From: an uncultured Eubacterium sp.
Lineage (GTDB): Bacteria > Bacillota > Clostridia > Lachnospirales > Lachnospiraceae
Assembly (NCBI GenBank): GCA_910589665.1
Contig: CAJUTR010000012.1
Location: forward strand, 1-64,000
Direction: 5' to 3'
DNA: 64,000 bases
Shown: piece by piece, positions 1 to 9,577 of the stretch
Layout of the letters: each line of letters opens with the position of its first letter
Numbering within the stretch: position 1 is the stretch's first letter
Notes under the pieces: model-generated
What the model was told of the DNA's origin: nothing
Seen by the model: only the letters and a program-made list of their open reading frames with translations
Database searches by the model: none
Program-made: the position numbers and the translations under genes

Positions 1-33
1 TCCCCTCATGAATGAGGGGCTAGGGGAGTTGAT

Positions 34-52
34 GTGTCGAAGACACTTTTTT
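34..52 (+). terminator. Short terminator-like hairpin before the first gene
   Basis: A 5-bp stem (GTGTC at 34-38, GACAC at 42-46) with a 3-nt loop is followed directly by six T residues (47-52). A second perfect inverted repeat, CCCCTCAT/ATGAGGGG, lies at 2-19. The position fits an end of transcription from a gene left of the window, but the stem is short. Confidence 0.4.
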
Positions 53-69
53 GTGGAGTTTGAGGATAT

Positions 70-1017
70 ATGATTGAAACTATAGTTCGAAAGCAAGGGG
101 GCTACTATGGGATCGACACCGACAGCACCGGAAGCCAGAACCACCCGGGAGATGCCTTTGACGGGTCATACGAAGAATTTTCAGGCGTATTTGATGGACA
201 GGGATATGTACAGGATTATATTGATGAAAATGCCTCTCTGTTTCAGGTGGACGAGTCCGTGGCACATATTACGCAGAGCATTAGCGGTATTTCCCAAAAA
301 GCGTCCTCGGAGCGGGATTCCGCGGCGGAGATCATGGAAAAGGTGCAGGCGATTTATGAGAGCGCGGGAACTGACAAAACCGAAGCGGCACGGCAGGCTG
401 CCGACATGTCAGAACAGATGAACGAGCGAATACAGCGCTCCAGGGCAGTAGAACAGATCGATACGCTGACAGCCGAAATTATCAACATTACCGATCAGAC
501 CAGCCTGCTTGCACTGAACGCAAGCATTGAGGCGGCAAGAGCGGGGGAAGCGGGAAAAGGATTTGCCGTTGTGGCAAGTGAGATCGGATCGCTCGCGGCT
601 GATTCAGCCCGGGCTGCCGAGGGCATTCAGCGGGTCAGTCAGGAAGTTATCTACGCCGTAAACGAACTAGCAAGCGAATCGGAACATATGATTGGATTTA
701 TGAATGAAACGGCGATGGCAGGTTATGAAAAGCTTTTGGATAACAGCCGGAACTTCAAGAACGATGTAAACCATCTGAGTGAAACGATGAATGATTTTGC
801 TGGCGAGAGCATGCGCCTGAATGATAACATCGAAAGTATAAAGGAAGCCGTGGATGCCGTCAGCATTGCCGTAGAAGAAAGCACCAGAGGCGTTGTCAGC
901 GTGACGGAAATGGCTGCCGATATGAATACGGGTATGGAAAGTATCAAAGGCGAAGCCGAGGGCAACAGAGAAATTGCTGGACAGCTTGAAACAGAGGTCG
1001 GAAAATTCAAATTGTAA
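70..1017 (+). CDS. Truncated, soluble methyl-accepting chemotaxis protein (signalling domain only)
   Basis: This 315-residue protein is the cytoplasmic signalling half of a chemotaxis receptor. The hairpin-tip region is clear at about residues 140-185: the [17 protein letters not shown] stretch, then [15 protein letters not shown]. In normal receptors this tip binds CheA and CheW. No transmembrane segment, sensor domain or HAMP domain is present. The first 60 or so residues are polar and unlike the family, so the gene may be the 3' part of a receptor gene with a replaced or decayed start. The chosen ATG has a plausible GAGG ribosome binding site 6 nt upstream, so the product may still be made as a soluble receptor. 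Whether it is functional or a remnant cannot be decided from the sequence; I see no internal stop. Confidence 0.65.
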   Translation: MIETIVRKQGGYYGIDTDSTGSQNHPGDAFDGSYEEFSGVFDGQGYVQDYIDENASLFQVDESVAHITQSISGISQKASSERDSAAEIMEKVQAIYESAGTDKTEAARQAADMSEQMNERIQRSRAVEQIDTLTAEIINITDQTSLLALNASIEAARAGEAGKGFAVVASEIGSLAADSARAAEGIQRVSQEVIYAVNELASESEHMIGFMNETAMAGYEKLLDNSRNFKNDVNHLSETMNDFAGESMRLNDNIESIKEAVDAVSIAVEESTRGVVSVTEMAADMNTGMESIKGEAEGNREIAGQLETEVGKFKL

Positions 1018-1196
1018 CTGTTTTCTGATTGGTTAAACAGGGATCGGTAAGACTTGGGGCCGCGGTAATACAGAGTTTTATAAGAAAAAGCTGTTTGCGG
1101 GGAATGGAACTCTTGCAGTTGATGCGACGGCGCTTCTGCTGATGCTCTTGTGAAATGAAATAAAGTCAAATAGGTTTTTGGAACGAAAAAAAGTTC

Positions 1197-1225
1197 TTGA
1201 CATGTGATGTACATTATTGTATAAT
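1197..1225 (+). promoter_or_regulatory. Sigma-A promoter of the tRNA-Gly gene
   Basis: TTGACA at 1197-1202 and TATAAT at 1220-1225 are separated by 17 nt, a perfect consensus. Transcription would start near 1232, about 36 nt before the mature tRNA. Confidence 0.85.
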
Positions 1226-1267
1226 ATAAAACGGTCACAGGGAAAGAGATACATGTGATCGTCTTAT

Positions 1268-1340
1268 GCGCGAGTGGCTCAGTTGGTAGAGCACAACCTT
1301 GCCAAGGTTGGGGCCGCGGGTTCGAGTCCCGTCTCGCGCT
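1268..1340 (+). tRNA. tRNA-Gly (GCC anticodon)
   Basis: A full 73-nt cloverleaf can be drawn. The acceptor stem GCGCGAG (1268-1274) pairs with CTCGCGC (1333-1339). The D arm is GCTC...GAGC, the anticodon stem CAACC/GGTTG holds the loop TTGCCAA with anticodon GCC at 1301-1303, and the T arm contains TTCGAGT. The discriminator base is T1340. CCA is not encoded; a T-run follows immediately, so CCA must be added after transcription. Confidence 0.97.
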
Positions 1341-1370
1341 TTTTTAATTGGATTTTTTATGTATAAAAGG

Positions 1371-1404
1371 AAAGGCTGCGCTTTTTAGTCAGCCTTTTTA
1401 TTAT
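1371..1404 (+). terminator. Terminator after tRNA-Gly
   Basis: AAAGGCTG (1371-1378) pairs with CAGCCTTT (1390-1397) around an 11-nt loop, and a T-rich tract follows. It lies 31 nt after the tRNA. Confidence 0.75.
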
Positions 1405-1467
1405 TTGCATGAAGATAGAAAGACTGAGTTTGGATCACTTCGATTGGGAAAACTTATGTGAGAAATC

Positions 1468-1496
1468 TTGACAACATAATTTTACTTCATTATAAT
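1468..1496 (+). promoter_or_regulatory. Strong sigma-A promoter of the Big_2 surface protein gene
   Basis: TTGACA (1468-1473), a 17-nt spacer and TATAAT (1491-1496) give a perfect consensus promoter. Transcription would start near 1503, leaving an AT-rich leader of about 114 nt before the ATG at 1617. A second, weaker TTGACA-16-TTATAG pair lies at 1534-1561. Confidence 0.8.
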
Positions 1497-1616
1497 ATTG
1501 AATAGAGATTTTTGCGTACCATAAGTTATATTTTTGACACATTCTGGTAGTAACATTATAGCAATAGTAAGTCGATATATATACATAAGGTATTTTTCAG
1601 AAAGGGCTGCATATTT

Positions 1617-4600
1617 ATGAAAGAGATGGGACAAAAAAGAAAAAAAATTAAATTCAGATATTTGGCACTCCTTTTTGCCATAGTGGTTGCGGCAGTGTTT
1701 GGGTATCTGGGGGATCATTCTGAGGCGGCAGAGGATCTTTTTATTACGTGCGACGGATATGAACTGAGTCCGACAACGCCGTATCAGATGAAAAATAAAT
1801 CGGTTACCCTCATATTGGGATCACAGGATTCTCCGATCTACGCGGACAGTAATCTCTATGAAGTGATCTGGTCGATCGAGAGTGGAAACGATATCGCAAA
1901 AATCGAAAAATCTCCGACAAGCCAGATTTACGGAAATGTCACAGCGACAGCGCCTGGCGAAGTAACGGTTCTGGTTACGGTTTTTAATAAGATCGGGGAT
2001 CAGATCGGTACGACAGTAGGTAGTGTGACCTGCCGGATCCAGGTGGTTTTCGGTATTGATACGTCGACAAACGATAATGTGTTTAAATATCCGTATGACG
2101 ATTCTACGGACAAGGCGATGTTTTTCCACACGAACAGCACGCCGCAGCAGTTGACATTGAACTATGGAGATTCGAAAAACGCACAGTGGACGACAGCGAA
2201 TAATGAAGTTGCCGATGTTTCCGAGACAGGACTTGTGACACCGAAAGGAGCCGGAACGACGAAGATCACGGCGACCTATACGCCGCCCGACAGTCCGCAG
2301 ACATCTTATACGGCGGTGATCGATGTCTACGTGTATCCGAGTATTAATAATGAAGATTCAAATTACCAGCAGAATGCCCAATTTGGTCTGGATACCGGAG
2401 GAACTATTTACACAGATACCAATTTTGATAATGGTTACGAGGCGATGCAGCGGAAAATGGCGTGGGTGATCAAAAAGGATGATGGAAATGGCGGTGAGTA
2501 TACCGTCGCTGACTCGCTGGGGATGACATCCGAACTGATCAATATCAATTCCGTGTCCAGCCGTGATAACCGGCTTGTGGTGGATGCGAAAGCTGGAAAA
2601 TATTATGTATATTTCTATCCGAAAGATGCGTATGAAAGTGAATCAAAACATATCAGCGATGAGGTGTTCGCGCCGACGGTGCTGACGCTTTCGGTGTATG
2701 CAAACTTTAATGACTACAAGGATACGATTGCTATCGGTGACACGCATTCTATTTCAGAAGACTTTAACCTGACCGAAGAGGAATTTGTGGAGTACTTTAA
2801 CGTAACACTGACATCGAATGCCGGAGCGGCAGCAAACTACGCGACGGAGAGCAGAGGCGTCATTACGGCGATCAGCAAAAATGAGGGCGTGACGACAGTG
2901 GTGACGGCACACGTTGTTGTCAAAGATGCCTATAAGCATATCATTGCGGAACTTCTAAATCCGGACAAGGAAGGGGCCGATGAATTACAGTCAAGGACTA
3001 AATTTGAAGTTGAGATCACGATAGCAGATAAATTTGAACTAGACCGATCGTATCTGACGATGGCGTCGGGGCAGGAGATCACCCTGAATGCGTATTTTAA
3101 CCATGAAAATATTGCGGGTACGAATATTCAGTGGGAGACGAGTGATAAAGAATATGTGGAGGTAGACAATACTGGTAAAGTGACGGCTAAAAAAGTTACG
3201 AACCAGGACGTTGTGATTCGGGCGCTATACTGGGTTGGTGGAACGCTGAAAGAAGCGACATGTGAAGTAAAAGTTGTCGCTACGGCAGATAATCTTGTGA
3301 TCTCCCAGACAGAGGCGGCGATGAACGTCGGAGACAGTGTGGTGCTGGATGTGACATGTAATCCGGATGTCTCGTATCCTGGATATGACTGGTACGTTTC
3401 CGATCCGGAGTGTCTGTCGATTTCGCTCACGTCCGATACGAAAACTGCTACGATCACAGCACTTGCTGTTCCGGCGGATGGAAAGACCGTGACTGTTACG
3501 GTGACGAATCCGACGAATAAAAAATCGCAGGTATGTAATGTGACGATCAATGCGCCGTATGAGTCACTGGAGCTGACCGAGGACAGTGTGACCATGAAGT
3601 CCGGTGCGACACATCAGCTCCGGTATACATACAAACCGGATAATGTGACACAGAAAAAACTAGTTTGGAAGTCACTGGATACGAGTATTGTAACAGTAGA
3701 TGAATACGGAACGCTGACAGCAGTTGCGCCGGGAATGACATATATCATGGTATCGCCGGAGTACAATCCGAATGGCGTGTACGCCCAGTGCGGAGTGATC
3801 GTGCTGGCGGGCTGCGACCAGATGGAATTGTCAGAGACACAGGTGACGATGAACACCGAAGAGCAGAGGATCATCAAAGTCACCTTGACGCCGAAAGGAT
3901 GTACGACGACACTGGATTGGAATCTCAGCGACGATTCTGTTGCCTCGGTTACGTATGATGAGGAGACGAATCAGGCGACGATCGTCGGTAAAAAGGCGGG
4001 GCAGACGATCGTGTTTGTCAAGTCGGATGACGGTCCGGCCGCACAGATTGATGTCACGGTTCTCCAGCCTTGTTTGGAACTTTCTTTTTCACCAAATACA
4101 TATGAGTTAAAGGCGGGGGAGACTTACACGCCGAATTTGGTGAAAACGCCGGAGGATACGACAGATGAGATTACGTGGACGTCATATAATACGTCAGTAG
4201 CCACGGTGGATGATCAGGGTGTGATCACAGGTGTAAAGACCGGTTTGACGTTTATCCAGGCGACGTCATCGTCTGGCCGGGTAGCGGTGATACAGATTTC
4301 CGTGAAAGAGGGATTGACAGGCGTGACACTGAATCCCGATAGGGCAGAGATCGAGGTGGATCAGTCCTTAAACCTGACTCCGGTTTTCAGTCCGGTAGAA
4401 GCTTATGATAAATCCATGAACTGGACGGTATCGGATGGGTCGATTGCTAAAATCGAGCCAATTGACGAATCAAACGTTAAGGTGACGGGACTAAAGGGTG
4501 GTGTCGTATTAGTAAAAGGAGAGGCAAAAGACGGCGGATTTGTCGTGAGCTGTCTCGTAACCGTGCATGAAAAGGCGACATCTGTTACGGTTGATCCGAC

Positions 4601-5540
4601 ATCCCGGTTTTTGCAGAAGGGAAAATCCTTTACGATCAAGGCGACAGTCACTTCGGAGACGGCTACGGATAAAACGGTTCGTTGGTCAACGTCGAAAAAA
4701 TCGGTTGCTACCGTAAATTCACGCGGCGTTGTAAAAGGAAAGAAAATCGGAACGGCCTATATTACGGCGACGGCGAAAGACGGTTCCGGCGCTTCGGCGA
4801 CTTGTACGGTCAAGGTGATCCGAAGAGTGACGAAAGTAAAATTAAATAAATATACAGCGAAATTACTCGTGAGCAAAACGATGAAATTGAAGGCTTCCGT
4901 CCTTCCTAAAAATGCCACGGTAAAAGGAGTGGACTGGAGTTCCAGCGACAATTCCATCGCGACAGTGGATGCTTCGGGAAGGGTTTACGGAATGGCTCCG
5001 GGACTTGTAAAGATTCGCGCAAAGGCAAAGGATGGTTCTGGAAAATCAGCGGTTTGTCTTGTGACGGTATCCGATCCGGTTCCGGCGACTGGTGTCGATG
5101 TAACGAATAACGACATTATAGTAGCAAAGGGAAGACAGATCCAGTCGGGGATCCAGATCGCGCCGACAAACTCCACGGATAAGATCAAGTTCTACTCGGA
5201 TGACAAGCGTGTGGCGAGGATCAATTCCCGCGGTAAGATATATGCTAGAAGAGTCGGGCAGGCGACCGTTTACGGAGAAACATCCAATGGACAGAGAGGG
5301 TATGCGGATGTCCTCGTCGTGACGATGAACCGCAAGAAGCTGAAATTCCGCATGTACGATACGGAGACGCTTCGTGTAGACGAGATCAGTAAGGGAGTGA
5401 CATGGTACTCCAAGAATCCGCTTGTGGCATCGGTTGACCAAAGTGGTAAGGTGACCGGACGGCGCAGGGGGACGACGACGATCTACGCGAAAGTGCGCGG
5501 ACTGCGTCTCTCATGTAAGGTAAGGGTAAAAGGGTTGTAA
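1617..5540 (+). CDS. Large exported protein of repeated Big_2 (bacterial Ig-like) domains
   Basis: The 1307-residue product has a positively charged N-terminus, a hydrophobic segment (about 14-31) and an AxA-like site near residue 38, so it is probably exported. Most of the rest is a chain of Ig-like group 2 units of about 80-90 residues. Each unit ends in the family pattern 'VatVd..G.Vta...G.t.I.a', clear for instance around 1010-1030 (KKSVATVNSRGVVKGKKIGT) and 1095-1120. The C-terminus is basic and has no LPXTG sorting signal or membrane anchor, so attachment would be non-covalent or the protein is secreted. Big_2 domains are common in bacterial surface adhesins and wall-associated enzymes; no catalytic domain is visible. 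Promoter and ribosome binding site (AGAAAGGG) are good, and it is apparently transcribed alone before recN. Function is inferred only as a surface or extracellular structural or binding protein. Confidence 0.85.
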   Translation: MKEMGQKRKKIKFRYLALLFAIVVAAVFGYLGDHSEAAEDLFITCDGYELSPTTPYQMKNKSVTLILGSQDSPIYADSNLYEVIWSIESGNDIAKIEKSPTSQIYGNVTATAPGEVTVLVTVFNKIGDQIGTTVGSVTCRIQVVFGIDTSTNDNVFKYPYDDSTDKAMFFHTNSTPQQLTLNYGDSKNAQWTTANNEVADVSETGLVTPKGAGTTKITATYTPPDSPQTSYTAVIDVYVYPSINNEDSNYQQNAQFGLDTGGTIYTDTNFDNGYEAMQRKMAWVIKKDDGNGGEYTVADSLGMTSELININSVSSRDNRLVVDAKAGKYYVYFYPKDAYESESKHISDEVFAPTVLTLSVYANFNDYKDTIAIGDTHSISEDFNLTEEEFVEYFNVTLTSNAGAAANYATESRGVITAISKNEGVTTVVTAHVVVKDAYKHIIAELLNPDKEGADELQSRTKFEVEITIADKFELDRSYLTMASGQEITLNAYFNHENIAGTNIQWETSDKEYVEVDNTGKVTAKKVTNQDVVIRALYWVGGTLKEATCEVKVVATADNLVISQTEAAMNVGDSVVLDVTCNPDVSYPGYDWYVSDPECLSISLTSDTKTATITALAVPADGKTVTVTVTNPTNKKSQVCNVTINAPYESLELTEDSVTMKSGATHQLRYTYKPDNVTQKKLVWKSLDTSIVTVDEYGTLTAVAPGMTYIMVSPEYNPNGVYAQCGVIVLAGCDQMELSETQVTMNTEEQRIIKVTLTPKGCTTTLDWNLSDDSVASVTYDEETNQATIVGKKAGQTIVFVKSDDGPAAQIDVTVLQPCLELSFSPNTYELKAGETYTPNLVKTPEDTTDEITWTSYNTSVATVDDQGVITGVKTGLTFIQATSSSGRVAVIQISVKEGLTGVTLNPDRAEIEVDQSLNLTPVFSPVEAYDKSMNWTVSDGSIAKIEPIDESNVKVTGLKGGVVLVKGEAKDGGFVVSCLVTVHEKATSVTVDPTSRFLQKGKSFTIKATVTSETATDKTVRWSTSKKSVATVNSRGVVKGKKIGTAYITATAKDGSGASATCTVKVIRRVTKVKLNKYTAKLLVSKTMKLKASVLPKNATVKGVDWSSSDNSIATVDASGRVYGMAPGLVKIRAKAKDGSGKSAVCLVTVSDPVPATGVDVTNNDIIVAKGRQIQSGIQIAPTNSTDKIKFYSDDKRVARINSRGKIYARRVGQATVYGETSNGQRGYADVLVVTMNRKKLKFRMYDTETLRVDEISKGVTWYSKNPLVASVDQSGKVTGRRRGTTTIYAKVRGLRLSCKVRVKGL

Positions 5541-5562
5541 AAATAGGGAGGAATTTATTACT

Positions 5563-7236
5563 TTGTTAGTGAATTTACATGTAAAAAACTTTGCGATCAT
5601 CGACGAGGTGGATATTGATTTTGGAAAGCACCTGAATATCCTGACTGGGGAGACTGGTGCGGGAAAATCGATCCTCGTCGGTTCGATCGGCATAGCGCTG
5701 GGGGCAAGAGTTTCGAGTGAAGTGATTGGCAAACGTGGTGATCACGCGATGGTGGAACTTGTGTTCCAAATCGACGATGAAGAGACGCTTGCCGCGCTGC
5801 AGGAACTGGATATAACGCCAGAAGACGGACAGATCGTCATTTCCCGTAAAATCATGGGAAACCGGAGCGTAAATAAGATCAACGGAGAAAGTGTATCGGT
5901 TAGTACGATCCGTAAGATTTCGGCGTTGTGTCTGGATATTCACGGGCAGCATGAGCACCAGTCGCTCCTGCATAAAGAATATCATTTAGAGGTTGTGGAC
6001 CAGTTTGCCGGAGAAGAGGCGGCTGCCATCAAATGTAAAATAGCAGATGTATATGGAGAGTACACCCGGCTTGTCCGCGAAATGGAACAGGAAGGGAGTA
6101 CGGCAGAAGAGAGAGCGCGAGAACTCTCTTTTCTTGCCTATGAGAAAAAAGAAATCGAAGATGCGGAGTTGATCGAGGGCGAGGAGGAGCTTCTTGAGGA
6201 AAGGGTCCGTAAGATGTCAAACGCTTCTTCGATCGTCGAGGCCGCCGGACGGGTCTACGAGTATACAGGAGATTCTATGAATGGCTGCGCGTCTGCGGTC
6301 AGTCAGGCGCTCCGTCAGATTGGGAGCGTTGCCGAGCTGGACGAACAGCTGGCGGCCATGCAGAGTGAGCTGGTAGATATTGAAAATCTGCTCTCGGACT
6401 TCAATCGGGAGATTTCCGAATATATGGAGGATTTTACATTTGATGAATCCGAACTGAGACAGGCAGAGGAGCGGCTTGATGTCATTCGGGGATGCCAGGC
6501 CAAATATGGAAAGACTTACGCAGAGATCATGTCTTATTTGGCTGAGATCACGGAGAAGATCGATAAATTTTCGGATTATGAACAGTATCTCGAAGAGTGT
6601 GAGAAGAAAAAAGCGAAACTTGAGAAAACGCTGGACAAGTTGTGTGGGAAACTGACCAATATTCGGAAAAAAGCGGCGCGCAGTCTGGAACAAGCGATCA
6701 CGTCGGCGCTTGCAGAGTTGAATTTCGATAAGGCGAGATTTGGTGTGAGCATGGAGCCGCTCGGGAAATATTCCCCCAAAGGGGCGGATGCCGTGGAGTT
6801 TCTGGTGGCTACCAATCCGGGGGCAGACCTGTATCCTCTCGGGAAAGTGGCGTCCGGCGGAGAATTGTCGCGTATCATGCTGGCGATAAAAACGGTTTTT
6901 GCGGATACCGATCATATCGAGACGCTGATCTTTGATGAGATCGACGTCGGGATCAGTGGGAGGACAGCGCAGAAAGTATCGGAAAAAATGGCGTTCCTCG
7001 GCAAAACGCACCAGGTGATCTGTATCACCCATCTCCCGCAGATCGCGGCGATGGCGGATACTCATTTTGTCATTGAAAAGGTAACTTCGGATAAGGAAAC
7101 ACGGACAGAAATCCGCCCGCTTTCGGTCGAAGAATCGGAAGAAGAACTGGCGCGGATGCTCGGCGGGGCAGAGATTACGGATGCCGTACTCGCCAACGCA
7201 AGAGAAATGAAAACACTTGCAAAACAATATTCATAA
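5563..7236 (+). CDS. recN: DNA repair protein RecN
   Basis: RecN is an SMC-like ATPase that acts at DNA double-strand breaks. The 557-residue length matches the family. The Walker A motif GETGAGKS is at residues 29-36, preceded by the typical 'L.vkNFAIID.v.idF' start. The central part (about 150-390) is predicted coiled coil rich in Glu and Lys. The C-terminal ATPase half carries the ABC-type signature VASGGELSRIMLA, Walker B LIFDEIDVGISG and the D/H-loop region ITHLPQIAAMAD. The start is TTG at 5563, supported by GGGAGG 11 nt upstream and by the family N-terminus. It sits directly before spoIVB, the usual Firmicutes order. Nothing is missing. Confidence 0.96.
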   Translation: MLVNLHVKNFAIIDEVDIDFGKHLNILTGETGAGKSILVGSIGIALGARVSSEVIGKRGDHAMVELVFQIDDEETLAALQELDITPEDGQIVISRKIMGNRSVNKINGESVSVSTIRKISALCLDIHGQHEHQSLLHKEYHLEVVDQFAGEEAAAIKCKIADVYGEYTRLVREMEQEGSTAEERARELSFLAYEKKEIEDAELIEGEEELLEERVRKMSNASSIVEAAGRVYEYTGDSMNGCASAVSQALRQIGSVAELDEQLAAMQSELVDIENLLSDFNREISEYMEDFTFDESELRQAEERLDVIRGCQAKYGKTYAEIMSYLAEITEKIDKFSDYEQYLEECEKKKAKLEKTLDKLCGKLTNIRKKAARSLEQAITSALAELNFDKARFGVSMEPLGKYSPKGADAVEFLVATNPGADLYPLGKVASGGELSRIMLAIKTVFADTDHIETLIFDEIDVGISGRTAQKVSEKMAFLGKTHQVICITHLPQIAAMADTHFVIEKVTSDKETRTEIRPLSVEESEEELARMLGGAEITDAVLANAREMKTLAKQYS

Positions 7237-7317
7237 AGTAAGCTTTTTATGGTAATACTTCATGTATGCGCAACTGCTTGACATAAGCGAGAAAAAACGT
7301 GAGAAATGAGGATTACC

Positions 7318-8598
7318 ATGAAAAGATATTACCGGATTTCACTTGTGGCACTTCTTGCCATCGATTTATTTTTCATCGGTCTGGTGACGGTTCGTTCGGC
7401 ATCTGACCAAATTCCCGATACGATGTGGACATATGTAGGCAGGGAGGAGAAGTTGTTTACCAACCTCCCCGCGAAAGCGGTAACAAAATCTCCAGAAGCT
7501 TCATCCGGCGAAGCCGCCCATAGCGAACACGATGCAGATACAGTGGAGGCGTTGAATGTGACGGGAGGTTCCGGGCAGGCAACACTGAAATCCCAGGCGA
7601 TGGGAAATTACAGTGTCGATGTTAAGCTTTTTGGAATCTTTCCGTTGAAAACTGTCGATGTTAAAGTTGTGGATCCGATGGTTCTGGCTCCTTCTGGTGA
7701 GCCGATCGGTATTTATGTGGAGACGAATGGCCTTCTCGTCCTTGCCACTACGAGTGTAGAAGGAAAAGATGGTTTGGTTTATGAGCCGGCGTCCAACATT
7801 GTAAAGAGCGGGGATTATATACTGAAGATTAATGAAAAGCCGGTTAAGACGATCAAGGAGTTTAATGCGGTCATCCAGAAAACAGAGGGCAAAAAAGCTG
7901 TTGTGCGCCTGCGCAGGAACGGGACGGAGACAGATGTTTCCATGAAAGCTATTTTGGCCAAAGATGGTACGTATAAGATGGGAATGTGGGTGAGGGAAGA
8001 TACCCAGGGAATCGGTACGATGACGTATGTTACGAAAAATGGGGGATTTGGCGCGTTAGGGCACGGCATTACGGACGCTGACACAGGGACACTCATGAAC
8101 CTGAGTGGAGGTGAACTTTATAACACGGAAATCCTAGACATTATCAGAGGGGAGAAGGGCGCGCCGGGGGAATTGGAAGGCTATATCAATATGGTTGCGG
8201 ATAACTGCATCGGCATGATCGAGAAGAATACGGGGCTAGGCATATTTGGGAAACTCTCTGAGGGGACTGGTCTTTCCGAACATTTAGAATTTATGCCAGT
8301 TGGCTTTAAGCAGGATATAAAAAAGGGTAAGGCGTTTATTTATTCCAACATAGAGGGAAAAACGGAGAAATATGCAATTAATATAGAAGATATCAAGATG
8401 AGCAGCACGGATAACAGGGGGATGGTTATCCGCGTGACTGATGAGGAGCTTCTTTCCCTGACCGGAGGGATCGTCCAGGGGATGAGCGGCAGTCCGATCG
8501 TCCAGGACGGTAAGCTGGTCGGGGCAGTGACGCATGTGCTGGTTGATGATCCGACGAGGGGGTATGGGGCATTTATCGAAAATATGTTATCCCAGTGA
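7318..8598 (+). CDS. spoIVB: SpoIVB serine peptidase (sporulation checkpoint protease)
   Basis: SpoIVB is a PDZ-containing S55 serine protease made in the forespore. It is secreted into the intermembrane space and triggers pro-sigma-K processing in the mother cell. Seen here: one N-terminal hydrophobic segment (about 9-24), a PDZ-like domain at roughly 100-190 with the motif 'VKSGDYILKINEKPVKT', the histidine block GALGHGITD, and the catalytic serine motif GMSGSPIVQDGKLVGAVTHV near the C-terminus (Ser about residue 392). I chose ATG 7318 because GAGG lies 6 nt upstream; an in-frame ATG at 7306 is possible but has a poor ribosome binding site. A terminator follows, and spo0A, often the next gene in relatives, is 7 kb away. 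Confidence 0.95.
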   Translation: MKRYYRISLVALLAIDLFFIGLVTVRSASDQIPDTMWTYVGREEKLFTNLPAKAVTKSPEASSGEAAHSEHDADTVEALNVTGGSGQATLKSQAMGNYSVDVKLFGIFPLKTVDVKVVDPMVLAPSGEPIGIYVETNGLLVLATTSVEGKDGLVYEPASNIVKSGDYILKINEKPVKTIKEFNAVIQKTEGKKAVVRLRRNGTETDVSMKAILAKDGTYKMGMWVREDTQGIGTMTYVTKNGGFGALGHGITDADTGTLMNLSGGELYNTEILDIIRGEKGAPGELEGYINMVADNCIGMIEKNTGLGIFGKLSEGTGLSEHLEFMPVGFKQDIKKGKAFIYSNIEGKTEKYAINIEDIKMSSTDNRGMVIRVTDEELLSLTGGIVQGMSGSPIVQDGKLVGAVTHVLVDDPTRGYGAFIENMLSQ

Positions 8599-8676
8599 GT
8601 TGAGGAGAGTGTCTGTTTCCGAACTTTTCCAAACGATTTTGTGCATCTGAGAAAAAAATGAATGGGTTTGCCTAAC

Positions 8677-8727
8677 AATCCCGTCCTGTCTTGGCAGTAG
8701 GCTGTCTTGACAGTGACGGGATTTTTC
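8677..8727 (+). terminator. Rho-independent terminator after spoIVB
   Basis: AATCCCGTC (8677-8685) pairs with GACGGGATT (8715-8723). An inner stem CTGTC (8686-8690) pairs with GACAG (8709-8713). A T-run follows at 8722-8726. Confidence 0.85.
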
Positions 8728-8756
8728 TTGAAGAAGACGAAAGTATTTTGTATAAT
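8728..8756 (+). promoter_or_regulatory. Sigma-A promoter of the OmpR-type two-component operon
   Basis: TTGAAG (8728-8733), a 17-nt spacer and TATAAT (8751-8756) directly follow the spoIVB terminator. The predicted leader is about 110 nt. It shows that the response regulator is transcribed independently of spoIVB. Confidence 0.7.
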
Positions 8757-8872
8757 AGTAGTGTTAAGAAATTTGTAAGATTTCCATTGACTTTTTGGAC
8801 TGAGTTATCTTGTAAACTGGTCTTGCGATAGAGATATTGCTTTGTATTTGGAAGTGAGGAGGTAGGACAGAC

Positions 8873-9577
8873 ATGGAGCCATCTAGCATTTTAGTTGTTG
8901 ATGATGACCGTGAGATCGTGGCAGCGATCACAAAACATATGGAGGCGGAAGGATACACCGTCTTTCAAGCGTACGACGGACTGCAGGCGTTGGAGCTTAT
9001 GATGCGTGAAACGATACACCTTGTGCTTTTGGACATTATGATGCCAAATCTGGATGGACTGTCTGCTACGATGAAGATTCGGGAAAAGAAAAACATACCG
9101 ATCATTCTCCTGTCAGCAAAATCAGAAGATAGCGATAAAGTCCTTGGCTTGACGATGGGTGCGGACGACTATATCACCAAGCCGTTCTCACCCGCGGAAC
9201 TGGTGGCGAGGGTCCGTTCCCAGCTTCGAAGGTATATGCAGCTCGGTGATTTCAGCGGAAGGCGGGATACGGAACAGATCGTTGTCGGCGGGCTCATGCT
9301 CGATCTGGGAGCCAAGCTTTTGTACGTGGACGGAGAACCCATAAAGCTGACAGCAACCGAATACAAAATATTGAAACTTTTGATGGAAAATCCAGGCAGG
9401 GTGTTCGCGGCGGAGGAAATTTATGAGCGCGTATGGGAAGAGGATGCGTATTCCGTAGAAAATACAGTCATGGTCCACATACGCAGGATCCGTGAGAAGA
9501 TCGAGATCAACCCTCGGGAACCGGAATACTTAAAGGTGGTGTGGGGAATTGGTTACAAAATGGAAAAACATAAGTGA
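8873..9577 (+). CDS. OmpR/PhoB-family response regulator
   Basis: A 234-residue DNA-binding response regulator. The receiver domain (about 5-118) has the acidic cluster D10-D12, the phospho-acceptor Asp54 in LLDIMMPNLDG, and the conserved Lys of DDYITKPF. The C-terminal winged-helix domain (about 130-232) has the family ending 'VWEEDAYSVENTVMVHIRRIREKIE...VWGIGYK'. The ribosome binding site GTGAGGAGGT is strong. The gene overlaps the sensor kinase by 29 nt, so the two are translationally coupled partners. The regulon cannot be told from the sequence. The downstream genes for cell-wall modification make an envelope-related role possible but unproven. Confidence 0.93.
   Translation: MEPSSILVVDDDREIVAAITKHMEAEGYTVFQAYDGLQALELMMRETIHLVLLDIMMPNLDGLSATMKIREKKNIPIILLSAKSEDSDKVLGLTMGADDYITKPFSPAELVARVRSQLRRYMQLGDFSGRRDTEQIVVGGLMLDLGAKLLYVDGEPIKLTATEYKILKLLMENPGRVFAAEEIYERVWEEDAYSVENTVMVHIRRIREKIEINPREPEYLKVVWGIGYKMEKHK

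Noticed and set aside
723..1238. Minus-strand frame overlapping the chemoreceptor fragment and tRNA promoter
   Set aside because: It covers a consensus promoter and an evident coding region on the other strand. No ribosome binding site.
1503..1616. Riboswitch (for example c-di-GMP) in the long leader of the Big_2 gene
   Set aside because: The leader is AT-rich and shows no GNRA tetraloop/receptor pattern or other recognisable aptamer.
6217..7227. 336-codon open frame on the minus strand inside recN
   Set aside because: It is the antisense shadow of a clear recN gene. Its residue composition (many Arg, His, Phe) is typical of a shadow frame and there is no ribosome binding site.
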